A stretch of 64,000 nt of DNA from JBFMDN01 sp040753915 (GCA_040753915.1 JBFMDN010000023.1:1-64000); one strand, 5' to 3'; shown: positions 6,524 through 16,463, counted from the stretch's first letter. Made by a program: numbers and translations. Notes: generated by a model not told the origin, from the letters alone.

Positions 6524-8581
6524 TCAATCCGGGACGTTCCTGAGCAATTCTTCGAGCCACACCGTCGCATCGGAGTCGCTGGGCGCGCGCCAATCCCCTC
6601 GAGGAGAGAGCGAGCCGCCTGATCCGACTTTCGGGCCGTTGGGAAGAGCGGACCGCTTGAACTGACTCAGCCGGAAGAAGCGACACAGGAAGATTTCCAG
6701 CCACTTCTTGATGGTTGGCAGATCGTATTCATGACACTTCTCGTCGGGGAAGTACTTCGGCCAGGTACCGCAGCTCTTGTCACCCCAGGCATGATACCCG
6801 AGAAATGCAACCTTGCTGGGCCTGAACCCGAACCTGGAAACGTAGTAGAGGTTGAAATCCTGGAGCTCGTACGGACCGATGATGGATTCCGTGCTCTGGG
6901 CCGGCCCTTCATCGTTGCCATCCTTGGGGGGGATGAGCTCCGGAGATATCTCCGTATCGAGGATGGATTGCAGGACCTCGCTCGTGTCAGGATCAAATTG
7001 GCCGGTTCTGACGATCCACCGGATTACGTGTTGGATCAGGGTCTTGGGCACCGAGGCATTGACGTTGTAATGGGACATGTGATCGCCCACACCGTACGTG
7101 GACCATCCGAGAGCGATCTCGCTGAGATCGCCCGTCCCCAAGACAATGCCCTTGTGGAAATTCGCCAACCGGAAGAGATGCGAGGTTCGCGCCCCTGCCT
7201 GGACGTTTTCGAAAGTGACGTCATAGACAGGCTTCCCTTCTGCAAAGGGATGGCCGATGTCACGAAACATCTGCATGCAGGACGGCCGTATATCGATCTC
7301 AGCCCCGGAAACCTTCAAAGCTTCCATCAGCCTGTGCGCATTTCGTTTTGTCACCGAGCTCGTGGCGAAGCCCGGCATGGTGTACGCAAGGATATTGGTA
7401 CGGGGCAAGTCAAGCCGATCCATGGTCCGCGCTGCAACGATCAAGGCCTGTGTAGAGTCGAGACCTCCCGATATCCCGATCACCACCTTCTTGCTCCCAA
7501 TCGCGCCTATTCGTTTCATGAGGCCGTGAACCTGAATGTTGTACACCTCGAAACAGCGCTCGTCGAGCACGTCGGGATCTGCCGGGACGTACGGGAAACG
7601 CGGTACATTCCGTTTCAGGGGGATCTCCCCAGGGGGACAGACAAATTCAAAGGGGATTTTCCGTATCTCGGTCAGCGCTTTGCGATGGTGGCACACAGCG
7701 TCGTTAAAACTGGTCATACGCATCCGGTCTTGCAGCAGGCGATCGAGATCGATGTCCGCCTCAATAAGCTGTTCTTCGCTGGCGAAGCGCTCTGACTCGG
7801 CCAGCAACTCGTTGTTCTCGTAGATGACCGCGTATCCGTCCCAGGCCAGGTCCGTGGTAGATTCTCCGGGACCGGCAGCGGAATACAAGTATGCGGAGAT
7901 GCACTTGGCCGATTGGGCAGCACAGATCAGTCTACGGTACTCGGTCTTTCCCACGGTAATGTTGCTCGCGGAGAGATTGGCTATCACGGTCGCCCCAGCC
8001 AAAGCCCCATACGTGCTCGGTGGTGTAGGAGACCAGATGTCTTCGCAGATCTCTACAAACAACGAGAAGCCAGGAACGTTGACAGACTCGAAAATCAGAT
8101 CGTTCCCGAATGGAACCGTCTTGCCGAAGAATCTCACGTTCCGGCTCACTGCGTGCATTGCCGATGCGAATTGGCGTTTCTCGTAGAATTCCCGGTAGTT
8201 GGGGATGTAAGTTTTGGGGACTATCCCAAGGACGTTTCCCCGATAGATCACCACAGCGCAATTGAACAGCTTCCCTTCGAACCGTAAGGGCGCACCGACG
8301 AGGACGACCGGTGACAGCTCGCGGGTCTCAGCGATCAGATGTTCCAATGCCTCTGCTGAGGCATCGAGCAAAGCATCCTGGTGGAAGAGATCCTGGTTTG
8401 AATAAGCCGAAATGCCAAGCTCGGGAAAGAGCACGATTGCAGCGCCGACTTCGGACGCTCGGCGGGCCAAACCGAGGGTTCGCTCCGTGTTGAAAACCGG
8501 ATCCGCGACCCGGACCGAGGGAACAGCCACAGTGGCTCGGATGAAACCGTGAGAATAAATGGAATGAAATGGCGACAACAT
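6524..8581 (-). CDS. nadE: Glutamine-dependent NAD+ synthetase
   Basis: Catalyses the last NAD+ step: ATP-dependent amidation of nicotinic acid adenine dinucleotide using ammonia from glutamine. The 685-residue length matches the two-domain bacterial type. Residues 1-300 are a nitrilase-like glutaminase with the triad in LFPELGISAYS (Glu), KTYIPNYREFYEKRQF (Lys) and FVEICEDIW (Cys). From about 330 the synthetase domain has the PP-loop VIGISGGLDSTQALIVAA and GTGDLSEIALGWSTYGVGDHMSHYNVNASVPK. I start at the ATG (8581) giving MLSPFHSIYSHGFIRA, 10 nt after GGAAGG; the frame is open another 51 codons but that part is unlike the family. Confidence 0.93.
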   Translation of the reverse strand: MLSPFHSIYSHGFIRATVAVPSVRVADPVFNTERTLGLARRASEVGAAIVLFPELGISAYSNQDLFHQDALLDASAEALEHLIAETRELSPVVLVGAPLRFEGKLFNCAVVIYRGNVLGIVPKTYIPNYREFYEKRQFASAMHAVSRNVRFFGKTVPFGNDLIFESVNVPGFSLFVEICEDIWSPTPPSTYGALAGATVIANLSASNITVGKTEYRRLICAAQSAKCISAYLYSAAGPGESTTDLAWDGYAVIYENNELLAESERFASEEQLIEADIDLDRLLQDRMRMTSFNDAVCHHRKALTEIRKIPFEFVCPPGEIPLKRNVPRFPYVPADPDVLDERCFEVYNIQVHGLMKRIGAIGSKKVVIGISGGLDSTQALIVAARTMDRLDLPRTNILAYTMPGFATSSVTKRNAHRLMEALKVSGAEIDIRPSCMQMFRDIGHPFAEGKPVYDVTFENVQAGARTSHLFRLANFHKGIVLGTGDLSEIALGWSTYGVGDHMSHYNVNASVPKTLIQHVIRWIVRTGQFDPDTSEVLQSILDTEISPELIPPKDGNDEGPAQSTESIIGPYELQDFNLYYVSRFGFRPSKVAFLGYHAWGDKSCGTWPKYFPDEKCHEYDLPTIKKWLEIFLCRFFRLSQFKRSALPNGPKVGSGGSLSPRGDWRAPSDSDATVWLEELLRNVPD

Positions 8582-8799
8582 GGGCTTCGGACCTTCCTTG
8601 CCCCGACAGACGGGATTCAGTGATACCAGACACGATGCTTCCAAACATAAGAAATCCGAGGCACGAAACGCTATACGCTGTGCCTTGTCGATGATTTCTT
8701 CCTGACGGTATCGCAAGGGCAGTGCTGGTGTCAAGGTGAAGTGAGAGCGGTCTTTCCAGGAAAATGCCGGGATATCAACGGCCTATCGAGGCAAATCTT

Positions 8800-11424
8800 C
8801 TATCCCGCGGCCGGATCGAGAGAAATCGCGATTCCCAGGAGGCTCCGAATGTCCGCCACAAACTTGGCGCGGTAGCGACGGACTTCCGCTTCGTTGGACA
8901 TGACCATGTCCAATTGCCTGGTGTGCATGATCAGGTATCCGAGGATTCTCAGTCGTTCCTCCATGTACTCCTGACTCCGGCCTTCTATGCGAGCGAACAG
9001 GTTGTCGTCGGTTACTTCTACTCGGAAGCCCGCCTCCTCAAGAAAGTAGGCTATGAACTTGACTCGTCTCGCTTTGCGAACCTGATCCGCGGCTCCTCCC
9101 TTGAAGGCAAAGCTCACATAGTTTTCGAGCGTGCGCTCGCCTACAAGGGCCTCCACGGTCGAGAAATGGAATCCGAACCTTGAGGTCAGGCTGCAGAAAT
9201 TCTTGGAGATCATGAAGTAGTTCCGGTTGAAGTAGGGTGAGCCTATGGCCGGGTCCAGCGCCGGGTTTGCAGTGGCCTGAATCAGCACGGACATAAATCC
9301 TCTCGCGTCAACCGGAGGAGGCCCTTGCCAGGGTACGGCAACCATCCCGTCCCAGAGTGCAAGCATGGGAATCGAGACAATGTCTTCCAGCTTCACGAAC
9401 TTTCCCGGAACGGGTTTGTTGAATCCGTCCTCCAGATTGATGATCCACCACTGCATGGCAGCGTTGTGCCAAAGCTGTTTGCTCGCGTGCTCGGAGAAGT
9501 GGTCCTCTCTCCCGAAGCTAAACATCTCGGCAACCGCCTTCTCGTGCGCGAATCGGGTGATATCGTGAAACGTTTCACATTTCTTGGGCTGAAATTCGGG
9601 TGCATCGGGGTCCAGCAAATTCAGGGGCACGATGTGACGACATGCCTTGCTCAGCACCTCGTACACGGGGCTTCCCTGCATGAGGTTCTTCTTCGTGGGA
9701 CGGCTGGCCAACAGCGATTCAACTCGACCCTGATAAACTCCTCGTCCGTCCGCATCCACAGTTACTTCCTCGCCCTGGGGAAGAATCCGTGTGGCATCGG
9801 TCACGCCGAACAGGGCGGGAATCCCGAATTCCCTGGCTACGTTAGCCAGGTGCCCTGCTATACCCCCCACCTCGGTAACGACGGCAGAAGCTCTGCCGAG
9901 AATAGGAGCCCACGAAGGAAGGGCTTGAGAGGTCACCAGCACAGCCCCTTCCGGGAATCTTAGTTTGTCCGCATCATTCCGTACCACATACACCGGACCG
10001 CAAGCTACCCCATTGGAAGCCGTCACGCCGCCCTGGGCCAGGACTTGCGCTGGAGGACTCTCAAACGGGACAGGAGGACCATCTATGGCCGTTTCAGAAA
10101 CTAACAGGGGGCGGCACTGGAGTATGAAGATCTCGTCATCGGACGTTACGGCCCATTCAATGTCCTGGGGTGAGCCGTAGTATTCCTCGAGGCGAGCTGC
10201 CAACGATGCCAGCTCGATGCATTTCTCGTCACTGATGGACTGAGAAAAAGCGCGCTGACCGGTCATATTCAGCCGACAAACTCCTTCTTCGGGATCGCAG
10301 ACGAACTCGCGATCTTTCTGCTTGATGTGCTTCGCCAGGATTTTTCGAGGCTCTTCCTTTGACACCACAATCACATCAGGATCCACGGTTCCGTCTACCA
10401 CGGCCTTGGGTAAGCCCCAAACGGAGTTGATCACTACAGAGCGATCTCTGATATTGAGCGGGTTGCTCGAATACATGACTCCACCGCTCATGGCGTCGAC
10501 CATGGCCATGCACCCTACACAGACCAACACGTCCTCATCAGGAATTCCGGTATTCAAGCGATACGTTATTGCAGGAAGCCCATACTTGCTGGCTACCACC
10601 TCTTTGTATCCGTCAATGATACTCTCTTCGCTCAAATTCAATATTGAGCGAAACTGGCCGGCAAAGGAACGACCTTCAGCATCTTCTCCTAGGGCGCTGC
10701 TTCGGACGGAGACCTTGACGCCAGGTCCTGCTGCCTCCTCGACCTGCCTGTAGGCCTTCTGGATCTCTTCTCTCAACTCGGACGGGACAGGCGAATTGAT
10801 GATCAACTGTTGAAGATCCGAGCTAAGCCTGAACAGATCCTCCGGTTTTTCGATGTCAGTGGCTTGAATTCGTCGCGCTATCTCTGGAGCAAGACTGTTG
10901 TATTCGAAGAACGCACGATACCCCGCCGCGGTGACCACGAAGCCGCTCGGCACGGGAATGGCCAGATTGTTGTGCATGTCCGCCACATTGGCCATTTTTG
11001 AACCGACCTGGTCTACCATGCTCGTGGACACGTGGGCCAGTGACACCACCAGTGGACCATCGTGCTTGGCCTGGCCAAGTGCCAGCGATTCGTTGATCCG
11101 TTCCTGAATTTCCTTGAAGCGAGAATACAGCTCCGAGTATTTTCCACCGGCGAGCTCATCAAGATGCTTTATGATCCTGAATACATTGACGGATAGAGCT
11201 GTGCAGCGCGAACGGACAAAGGACATATCGAACGGCTGAGATCCTGTCAGCGCCTTCTCCAATTCCGTCCTGAGCTCGTGGGCCTTGTTGTTTGCGGTAA
11301 TGAGCAGCTTGAAGTTGTGGTATCGGTTTGTGAAGTCCGCTCTAATCTCTTCCGGGCTCCGAGAAAGGACTCCTTTGTTCTTCCGACTGGAAAAAAGTTC
11401 TCTGAATCGGTTCACCAATCCCAT
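8800..11424 (-). CDS. PEP-synthase-like dikinase, TIM barrel replaced
   Basis: 874 residues. An N-terminal helical part (1-125) precedes a PPDK_N ATP-grasp domain: MVDQVGSKMANVADM, SVRSSALGEDAEGRSFAGQ, GLPKAVVDGTVDPDVIVV and PQDIEWAVTSDDEIFILQCRPL. A swivelling phosphohistidine domain follows (TEVGGIAGHLANVAREFGIPALFG, His about 524). PEP synthase and PPDK would then have a PEP/pyruvate TIM barrel; here the last 280 residues are different, with YVSFAFKGGAADQVRKARR and a helical tail. It may therefore phosphorylate something other than pyruvate, or act as a sensor. A paralogue of the same design lies at 19138-21792. AGAGGA precedes the ATG. Confidence 0.75.
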   Translation of the reverse strand: MGLVNRFRELFSSRKNKGVLSRSPEEIRADFTNRYHNFKLLITANNKAHELRTELEKALTGSQPFDMSFVRSRCTALSVNVFRIIKHLDELAGGKYSELYSRFKEIQERINESLALGQAKHDGPLVVSLAHVSTSMVDQVGSKMANVADMHNNLAIPVPSGFVVTAAGYRAFFEYNSLAPEIARRIQATDIEKPEDLFRLSSDLQQLIINSPVPSELREEIQKAYRQVEEAAGPGVKVSVRSSALGEDAEGRSFAGQFRSILNLSEESIIDGYKEVVASKYGLPAITYRLNTGIPDEDVLVCVGCMAMVDAMSGGVMYSSNPLNIRDRSVVINSVWGLPKAVVDGTVDPDVIVVSKEEPRKILAKHIKQKDREFVCDPEEGVCRLNMTGQRAFSQSISDEKCIELASLAARLEEYYGSPQDIEWAVTSDDEIFILQCRPLLVSETAIDGPPVPFESPPAQVLAQGGVTASNGVACGPVYVVRNDADKLRFPEGAVLVTSQALPSWAPILGRASAVVTEVGGIAGHLANVAREFGIPALFGVTDATRILPQGEEVTVDADGRGVYQGRVESLLASRPTKKNLMQGSPVYEVLSKACRHIVPLNLLDPDAPEFQPKKCETFHDITRFAHEKAVAEMFSFGREDHFSEHASKQLWHNAAMQWWIINLEDGFNKPVPGKFVKLEDIVSIPMLALWDGMVAVPWQGPPPVDARGFMSVLIQATANPALDPAIGSPYFNRNYFMISKNFCSLTSRFGFHFSTVEALVGERTLENYVSFAFKGGAADQVRKARRVKFIAYFLEEAGFRVEVTDDNLFARIEGRSQEYMEERLRILGYLIMHTRQLDMVMSNEAEVRRYRAKFVADIRSLLGIAISLDPAAG

Positions 11425-11992
11425 GGGGTTCCTCTGGAGAACAGTGAGGTGAGCATATCCGTCGTATGTAGTGTACCCATTGAAACCGAGAATGCCAGAG
11501 AATTAGTCTATCCTGCAAAGCCATATGAATGAAGCGTGATAATGAATGGCCGTATCACTTGCCAAGGGCTCTGTCCCTATCCCACGTGTCGACCGCGTTT
11601 ATGGAAGCATCGCAGACAGGTAGGGCTGGCGTCTGAAACTGTCCCAAAACTCGGGACACACCAAACATCGTAGCACGATTGGGCCTCGATGCGTGGAAAG
11701 GCACCCTCACCCCAACCCTCTCCCAGTGGGCGAGGGAGCCAGAAGAATCCCCTCTCCCATTCTTCGGGGGAGAGGGTCAAGGTGAGGGGGTGTGCCACGA
11801 TTATCACGGACTGCCGGCTTTTGAGACACTTTCGTCTGGCCGGTATTCGTGTCTCAGACCTGTCTGTGATCGAAGATGGTCGCTCTGACCGCCGTTCTCG
11901 ACACGTACCACCGCAATCGGACCAACCACATTGCCGCGAATACGAGGCCGTAATTTCGAAATTGTGTTCCAACCTCTCACACGGACGTTGGG
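11425..11992. other. Intergenic region with MITE
   Basis: Apart from the MITE at 11623-11843 I see no gene. Open frames across 11577-12129 are readings through the repeat. Confidence 0.6.
11623..11843. mobile_element. MITE-like repeat, copy 1
   Basis: Ends are imperfect inverted repeats (GAAACTGTCCCAAAA at 11635-11649 against TTTTGAGACACTTTC at 11819-11833, extendable outward to GGC-N-GTCTG-type flanks). The interior has CACCCTCACCCCAACCCTC opposed to GGTCAAGGTGAGGGGG, so it can fold into a long hairpin. A second copy lies at 59823-60038. It has no coding capacity. Confidence 0.75.
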
Positions 11993-12337
11993 CTAGCTCT
12001 TTCTCGTCAAGCTGCCCTCCGCTTCCAGGCGCTGCTCCCTGCGCGCCATCCGGAACCGGAGCACGCGTCTTGAGAGCCATCCCACCGCTACGAGGAAGAA
12101 AATTAACCCGGCGAGCACCACCATGTTGACAACCTTGACGGGAACGTGCTCCTGGAGGAGCTCCTGGAGTAGGACTGTCAAATAGGACCAGGGACCTACC
12201 AGCAGAAGGAAAGCGATAAGCCGGTCGAGGAAGGTCACTATCTCTTCTTCTGACTCTTGTTCGAGCTGCTCCGCAGGGTTCTCCAAGGTTCTTTGCAAGG
12301 TCTCGTCTTCCGTATTCTTTTCCCCGGGCTTGATCAT
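11993..12337 (-). CDS. Small two-TM membrane protein
   Basis: 114 residues from the ATG at 12337, which has GAGGAG 6 nt upstream. An acidic cytosolic N-terminus (EDETLQRTLENPAEQLEQESEEEI) is followed by two membrane segments (FLDRLIAFLLLVGPWSYLTVLLQEL and VVNMVVLAGLIFFLVAVGWL) and a basic tail (RRVLRFRMARREQR). No family recognised. It is divergent from the histidine kinase gene 630 bp away. Confidence 0.55.
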   Translation of the reverse strand: MIKPGEKNTEDETLQRTLENPAEQLEQESEEEIVTFLDRLIAFLLLVGPWSYLTVLLQELLQEHVPVKVVNMVVLAGLIFFLVAVGWLSRRVLRFRMARREQRLEAEGSLTRKS

Positions 12338-12968
12338 GTTGCTCTCCTCCACACGTCTGTCGTGTCTATCACAGGGGAATGGCCTTGGGTCCGTCAGGGC
12401 TTGCACACCACTGCCCTGCCGGACAGTGCCTGCTCAATGCTTGGAATGTGGCGGTTCGATCAGAAGTGTTGCCCTCTCCATCAGTGACCGGCACCATGAG
12501 ATTCCAATCATTGGGGTTTGTCGCAAGGCCTTGTCCACTATGCGAGTACGCACCTCTTATCGGGCCGCGCAGGAGAAGGGTGCACTTTCTGTGCCAACGA
12601 CCCAACGCATTCTTCCAGCAACAGCCGAGGCGCATCTCTTTGGCGATGTTACCTGCTCCAGCAATCGGGTACGAGCTCCGGGCCCAGGCGCGTTTTCGCA
12701 GAAGCACGCCAATCTGCGCGGTTTTACATTGTGTAAAGATTGCTGACACATTCCATAAGAGGTGGATCTCCCATGCCGAACGACGAAGTGACCATAGCCC
12801 CGCAGGCCCTCCATTCTTGCCTGCCCGGAGCGCGGAACCTGTTAGCTCCCAGCCAATCTTGGGTGTACAATGACCTCACGCCGGTTGACACGCGTGGCAC
12901 GCTCCTTGAAAGACATACCTCTGCCACGCGTGGACCACAGCTCGAGGAATCGGACAGGAGACGATGCG
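12338..12968. other. Intergenic region, no gene recognised
   Basis: Several open frames overlap here on both strands but none has a family pattern or a consistent ribosome binding site. A perfect dyad TTTACA-TTG-TGTAAA at 12723-12737 could be an operator for the histidine kinase gene that follows. Confidence 0.5.
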
Positions 12969-14624
12969 ATGTCAGTGTATCACCGGAAGTTACGTTGCAA
13001 GATGATCGTGTTGACCCTGTCTTTCTCCCTTATTCCTCTGTTCGTGCTCGGAGCGACCTTCTATTACCAATTCAGTTCCGCGTACGAGGGCATGGTGTTG
13101 GAATCCATCCGCAATCGTGCCCAGAATCGGGTTAGCGCCCTAGAGCTCTTCTTCGAGGAGCGAGTCGCTCAATTGACCGTTCTCGTCATGAATCACTCGT
13201 ACAAGACCTTAAGCGACGAAGAGTTTCTCAACCAATTGTTTGAATCCATGCAATCCCGCTCCAAATCGTACACTGACTTGGGACTGATAGATGCTGACGG
13301 CAATCATGTGGCCTACGTGGGGCCGTTCTATGAAAAACTGAAACATGTCAATTACGTGCACGAGCCATGGTTCTCGGCGGTAATGTCTTCCGGCCTATTT
13401 ATCAGCGATGTCTTCTCGGGATTCCGCAAAGTCCCGCATTTCATCATTGCTGTCAGACGGATTGAAGGAAACAGAACCTGGATACTCCGAGCTACAGTCA
13501 ACTCGGACATCATAGACAAGATTGTACGCACCGGGCAACTGGGGAGGAAAGGCGATGCGTTTCTCGTAAACTATCGTAATGAGCTTCAGACCAGTCCACG
13601 TTTCTCGGGGGAGTTACTGAGCAAGCCTCGGGCTCCCGATTTCTCCTCCACTGCCGGGACTATTGTGGAAAAGGTGAAGTTTGAAGGCGAGTCGTACCTC
13701 TTTGCCGCGTCAGCTCTCGCAAACCCTCGGTGGGTCATGGTGATTCGGGAGGACCTGAGTGAAAAGATGGCGCCCCTCTTTGAAGCCTCTTACCTGGAAG
13801 GGGTGATCGGAGGGCTTGGTATTTTGTTGGTCGTTGTGGGGACGTTGTTTACGACCCGGTCAATGACGAACGAGCTTATTCGTATGGAGCACGAGAAGGG
13901 GGTAGCGGACCATGCCATGATGCAGGCGGCAAAAATGGCCGCTCTCGGCAAAATGGCCGCCGGCGTAGCCCATGAGATAAACAACCCGCTCCAGATCATT
14001 GGCGATCAGGCTGGATGGATGAAAGATCTCCTGGCTGAGGAGGAGTTCCGAGAAAGCGCGAACTATGAGGAGCTCACAAATTGTTTGAAAAAGATCGAGC
14101 GGAACCTGGAGCGGTGTCGATCCATAACCCATCGGATGTTACGGTTCGGCAGAAGGATGGAACCTGCCCTGGAGGAGGTGGATGTTCACTCCCTCATAGA
14201 CGAGACCATAACCTTCCTCGAAAATGAAGCGCGGTTCAGAGAGATTCACATAGAAACCCAATACGCGGAGAAAGTTCCTCATATTACAACTGATAGAGCA
14301 CAGTTGCAGCAAGTATTCCTCAACATAATCGACAATGGCCTTGACGCGGTCGGCCGAGGGGGTATGATCCGGGTTAAGACTTCCTATAATTCTGGTATCC
14401 CGGGAGAAGTGATCATAGAATTCACCGATAACGGCCCGGGTATTCCCAAGGACATGTTGAGCAAGGTTTTCGATCCCTTCTTCAGTACGAAGCCGGCCAA
14501 CGGAGGTACGGGGCTTGGCCTCTCCATCAGCTACAGCATCATCGAAAAGTTGGGAGGGAAGATTTCGGTCGAGAGCGATGGAAAACACGGGGCTACCTTC
14601 ACGATACGTTTACCGGTGAAATGA
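12969..14624 (+). CDS. Membrane sensor histidine kinase (Cache type)
   Basis: 551 residues. One membrane segment at about 12-32, an extracytoplasmic dCache-like sensor (SYTDLGLIDADGNHVAYVGPF, VNYVHEPWFSAVM, ISDVFSGFRKVPHFIIAVRR) and a second membrane segment at about 275-297 (GVIGGLGILLVVVGTLF). The HisKA domain has AHEINNPLQ with phospho-acceptor His335. The HATPase carries N (NIIDNGLDA), G1 (TDNGPGIP), F (FDPFFSTK) and G2 (GGTGLGLSIS) boxes. Cache sensors usually bind small ligands; the ligand here is unknown. The start has AGGAG upstream and gives a proper N-terminal anchor. The response regulator follows 54 bp later. Confidence 0.9.
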   Translation: MSVYHRKLRCKMIVLTLSFSLIPLFVLGATFYYQFSSAYEGMVLESIRNRAQNRVSALELFFEERVAQLTVLVMNHSYKTLSDEEFLNQLFESMQSRSKSYTDLGLIDADGNHVAYVGPFYEKLKHVNYVHEPWFSAVMSSGLFISDVFSGFRKVPHFIIAVRRIEGNRTWILRATVNSDIIDKIVRTGQLGRKGDAFLVNYRNELQTSPRFSGELLSKPRAPDFSSTAGTIVEKVKFEGESYLFAASALANPRWVMVIREDLSEKMAPLFEASYLEGVIGGLGILLVVVGTLFTTRSMTNELIRMEHEKGVADHAMMQAAKMAALGKMAAGVAHEINNPLQIIGDQAGWMKDLLAEEEFRESANYEELTNCLKKIERNLERCRSITHRMLRFGRRMEPALEEVDVHSLIDETITFLENEARFREIHIETQYAEKVPHITTDRAQLQQVFLNIIDNGLDAVGRGGMIRVKTSYNSGIPGEVIIEFTDNGPGIPKDMLSKVFDPFFSTKPANGGTGLGLSISYSIIEKLGGKISVESDGKHGATFTIRLPVK

Positions 14625-14678
14625 GTGGCACAGGGACGTGAATGGGCGATCAGCCAACTCGGGCGAGGAGACGGCGTC

Positions 14679-15101
14679 ATGGAGAAATTCAGAGTGCTGA
14701 TAGTAGACGACGAGGACGATTTTGTGGAGACCATGGTCAAGAGGCTTAAGAGCAAAGGCCTTGAAGCCGAGGGGGTGAACAGGGGCCACGCTGCCCTCGA
14801 GTTGTTGCGACACAAGGAGTTTGACGTCTGCGTCTTGGACGTCAGGATGCCGGGCATGGATGGCATTGAGACTCTCAGGGAAATGAAGAAGAGGGATCCC
14901 TCTCTGGAGGTTATCATTCTTACCGGCCACGGGTCGGTAGAATCAGGAATTCAGGGCCTTCAGTTGGGAGCATACAATTACGTGATGAAGCCAGTACCTT
15001 TTCCTGAGTTGCTCGAGCAAATCGTCCAGGCGTACGAGAGAAAGGTTATCGAAGAAGAACGAAGGCAGCATCGCCTGGTTCATGACGCCCCGGAGCTCTA
15101 A
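14679..15101 (+). CDS. Single-domain response regulator
   Basis: 140 residues: a complete receiver domain (VLIVDDEDDF acid pocket, phospho-acceptor Asp54 in CVLDVRMPGMDG, conserved Thr in IILTGHGS, Lys in YVMKPVPF) and a short helical tail. There is no output domain, so it probably acts by protein contact or in a phosphorelay. It starts at the ATG after GAGGAG. The gene order kinase-regulator-kinase-regulator suggests two related pairs in one transcript. Confidence 0.9.
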   Translation: MEKFRVLIVDDEDDFVETMVKRLKSKGLEAEGVNRGHAALELLRHKEFDVCVLDVRMPGMDGIETLREMKKRDPSLEVIILTGHGSVESGIQGLQLGAYNYVMKPVPFPELLEQIVQAYERKVIEEERRQHRLVHDAPEL

Positions 15102-15151
15102 TCTGTGGGCCCTCTGCACAGTTAATTGAATCTCTGAAACGGTGGATCAAT

Positions 15152-16054
15152 ATGTTCGTCCTTGATGCACAACCAGGTTTGACCGCCGTGCTCTGCGCGC
15201 TCGACATAGGCGTGCGGTGTTCCATCGTCCTGGGGGTGTCGTGCCCTCTTGTTCTTGCGTCCATGGCGCTGATAGCAGATGTCGAATCGGAGAAGTCGGA
15301 AGATGTCCCGCGTTGTGGGGGGCCGCAATCTTCGATCTCTCGGACTGACATCTGGTCGCCTGTCAATGCTCTTTCGGCCGGCATAGCCCATGAGATCAAC
15401 AATCCACTGGGGATAATTGGTCAAGAGGCTCAATTGTTGAAGTACCTCTTGGAGCAAGAGCCCTTCGCGTCGATCGAGGCCTCAGCAGGATGCCTCGAGT
15501 CTGTCAGGGAGATTGTCCGCCAGGTGGATCGATGCAAAGAAATCGTGAACAAGCTCTTGAGCCTAGCAAGGCAGAGCGATCCCATCATTCAGCGTACAGA
15601 CATCAACACGATCGTAGTGGAAATGGCCAACCTTGCGGAAAGGCAGAATCTGGTGGACAAGGACGTTAAGATCGTGAGGAGTCTTAGGAGGGAATTACCA
15701 CTCGTACACACCGATCCTCCTCTCGTCAGGCAGGTAATTCTTAACCTGATCAATAACGCCATTCAAGCCATTGAGAAAAAGGGGACCGTAGCGATAAGCA
15801 CCGCGCCAGCAGGCGAATGGGTGGAAATAGCCATAACTGATGATGGTTGCGGAATTCCTCAGGAAAATATGTCCAAAATCTTCACTCCATTCTACTCCAC
15901 CAAGCCCCACGGAACAGGTACGGGACTGGGATTGGCCATATGCCGCGGTATCGTGGAGAGGCTTGGCGGACAGCTCACCGTGGGAAGCGAGGTCGGCAAA
16001 TGTACCACGTTCACGGTGAGGCTCCCGGTTGAAGGCCCTGCAAGGAGTAGGTGA
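15152..16054 (+). CDS. Histidine kinase lacking a sensor domain
   Basis: 300 residues. HisKA starts abruptly at about residue 70 (VNALSAGIAHEINNPLGIIG, phospho-acceptor His80), followed by HATPase N (NLINNAIQA), G1 (TDDGCGIP), F (FTPFYSTK) and G2 (GTGTGLGLAI) boxes. The first 70 residues have one weakly hydrophobic stretch (VRCSIVLGVSCPLVLASMALIA) and no recognisable sensor, and the usual helix before the His box is shortened. It may be an N-terminally truncated relative of the upstream kinase, or a soluble kinase driven by a partner. The response regulator overlaps its vicinity, starting 1 bp after the stop. Confidence 0.8.
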   Translation: MFVLDAQPGLTAVLCALDIGVRCSIVLGVSCPLVLASMALIADVESEKSEDVPRCGGPQSSISRTDIWSPVNALSAGIAHEINNPLGIIGQEAQLLKYLLEQEPFASIEASAGCLESVREIVRQVDRCKEIVNKLLSLARQSDPIIQRTDINTIVVEMANLAERQNLVDKDVKIVRSLRRELPLVHTDPPLVRQVILNLINNAIQAIEKKGTVAISTAPAGEWVEIAITDDGCGIPQENMSKIFTPFYSTKPHGTGTGLGLAICRGIVERLGGQLTVGSEVGKCTTFTVRLPVEGPARSR

Positions 16055-16055
16055 C

Positions 16056-16463
16056 ATGAAGTCTTCTCCCAAAATCTTGATAGTTGACGACGAAGAGAGA
16101 TTCAGGACGACCATGTGTAAGCTCCTCACCATACGTGGGTTTGACGCAGTTGCCGTAGAGGGTGGGCCCAAGGCCATCGAGCACGCGAAGGAGCAACCGT
16201 GTGATGTGGTGATTCTGGATGTGAGAATGCCGGAAATGAGTGGTGTGGACGTGCTCGCAGAGATCAAGAAAGTGGATGCAGACATAGAAGTCATAATAAT
16301 GACTGGCTACGCCTCAGTGGACACGGCAAAGGAGATCCTCACACGGGGGGCGTACGACTACATGCTCAAACCGTACTCGATCGACGAGCTCGTGGAAAAG
16401 ATCGAGGCAGCAAATGAACGCCGCCAAACTCGGACCCGACTCAAAGAGCAGGCTGTGGATTAG
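16056..16463 (+). CDS. Single-domain response regulator
   Basis: 135 residues, a receiver domain only: ILIVDDEERF, phospho-acceptor Asp55 in VILDVRMPEMSG, MTGYAS and YMLKPYS. It resembles the regulator at 14679-15101. The ATG at 16056 has AAGGAG upstream and lies directly after the sensorless kinase gene, implying that the two are cotranscribed. It has no output domain. Confidence 0.9.
   Translation: MKSSPKILIVDDEERFRTTMCKLLTIRGFDAVAVEGGPKAIEHAKEQPCDVVILDVRMPEMSGVDVLAEIKKVDADIEVIIMTGYASVDTAKEILTRGAYDYMLKPYSIDELVEKIEAANERRQTRTRLKEQAVD

Noticed and set aside
11631..11837. GTCT on both sides of MITE copy 1 as a target-site duplication
   Set aside because: Copy 2 shows that GTCT-like bases belong to the extended terminal repeat, so they are not a duplication.
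12369..12873. Long overlapping frames on both strands between the small membrane protein and the histidine kinase
   Set aside because: No family pattern, no consistent ribosome binding site and mutually overlapping; treated as non-coding.
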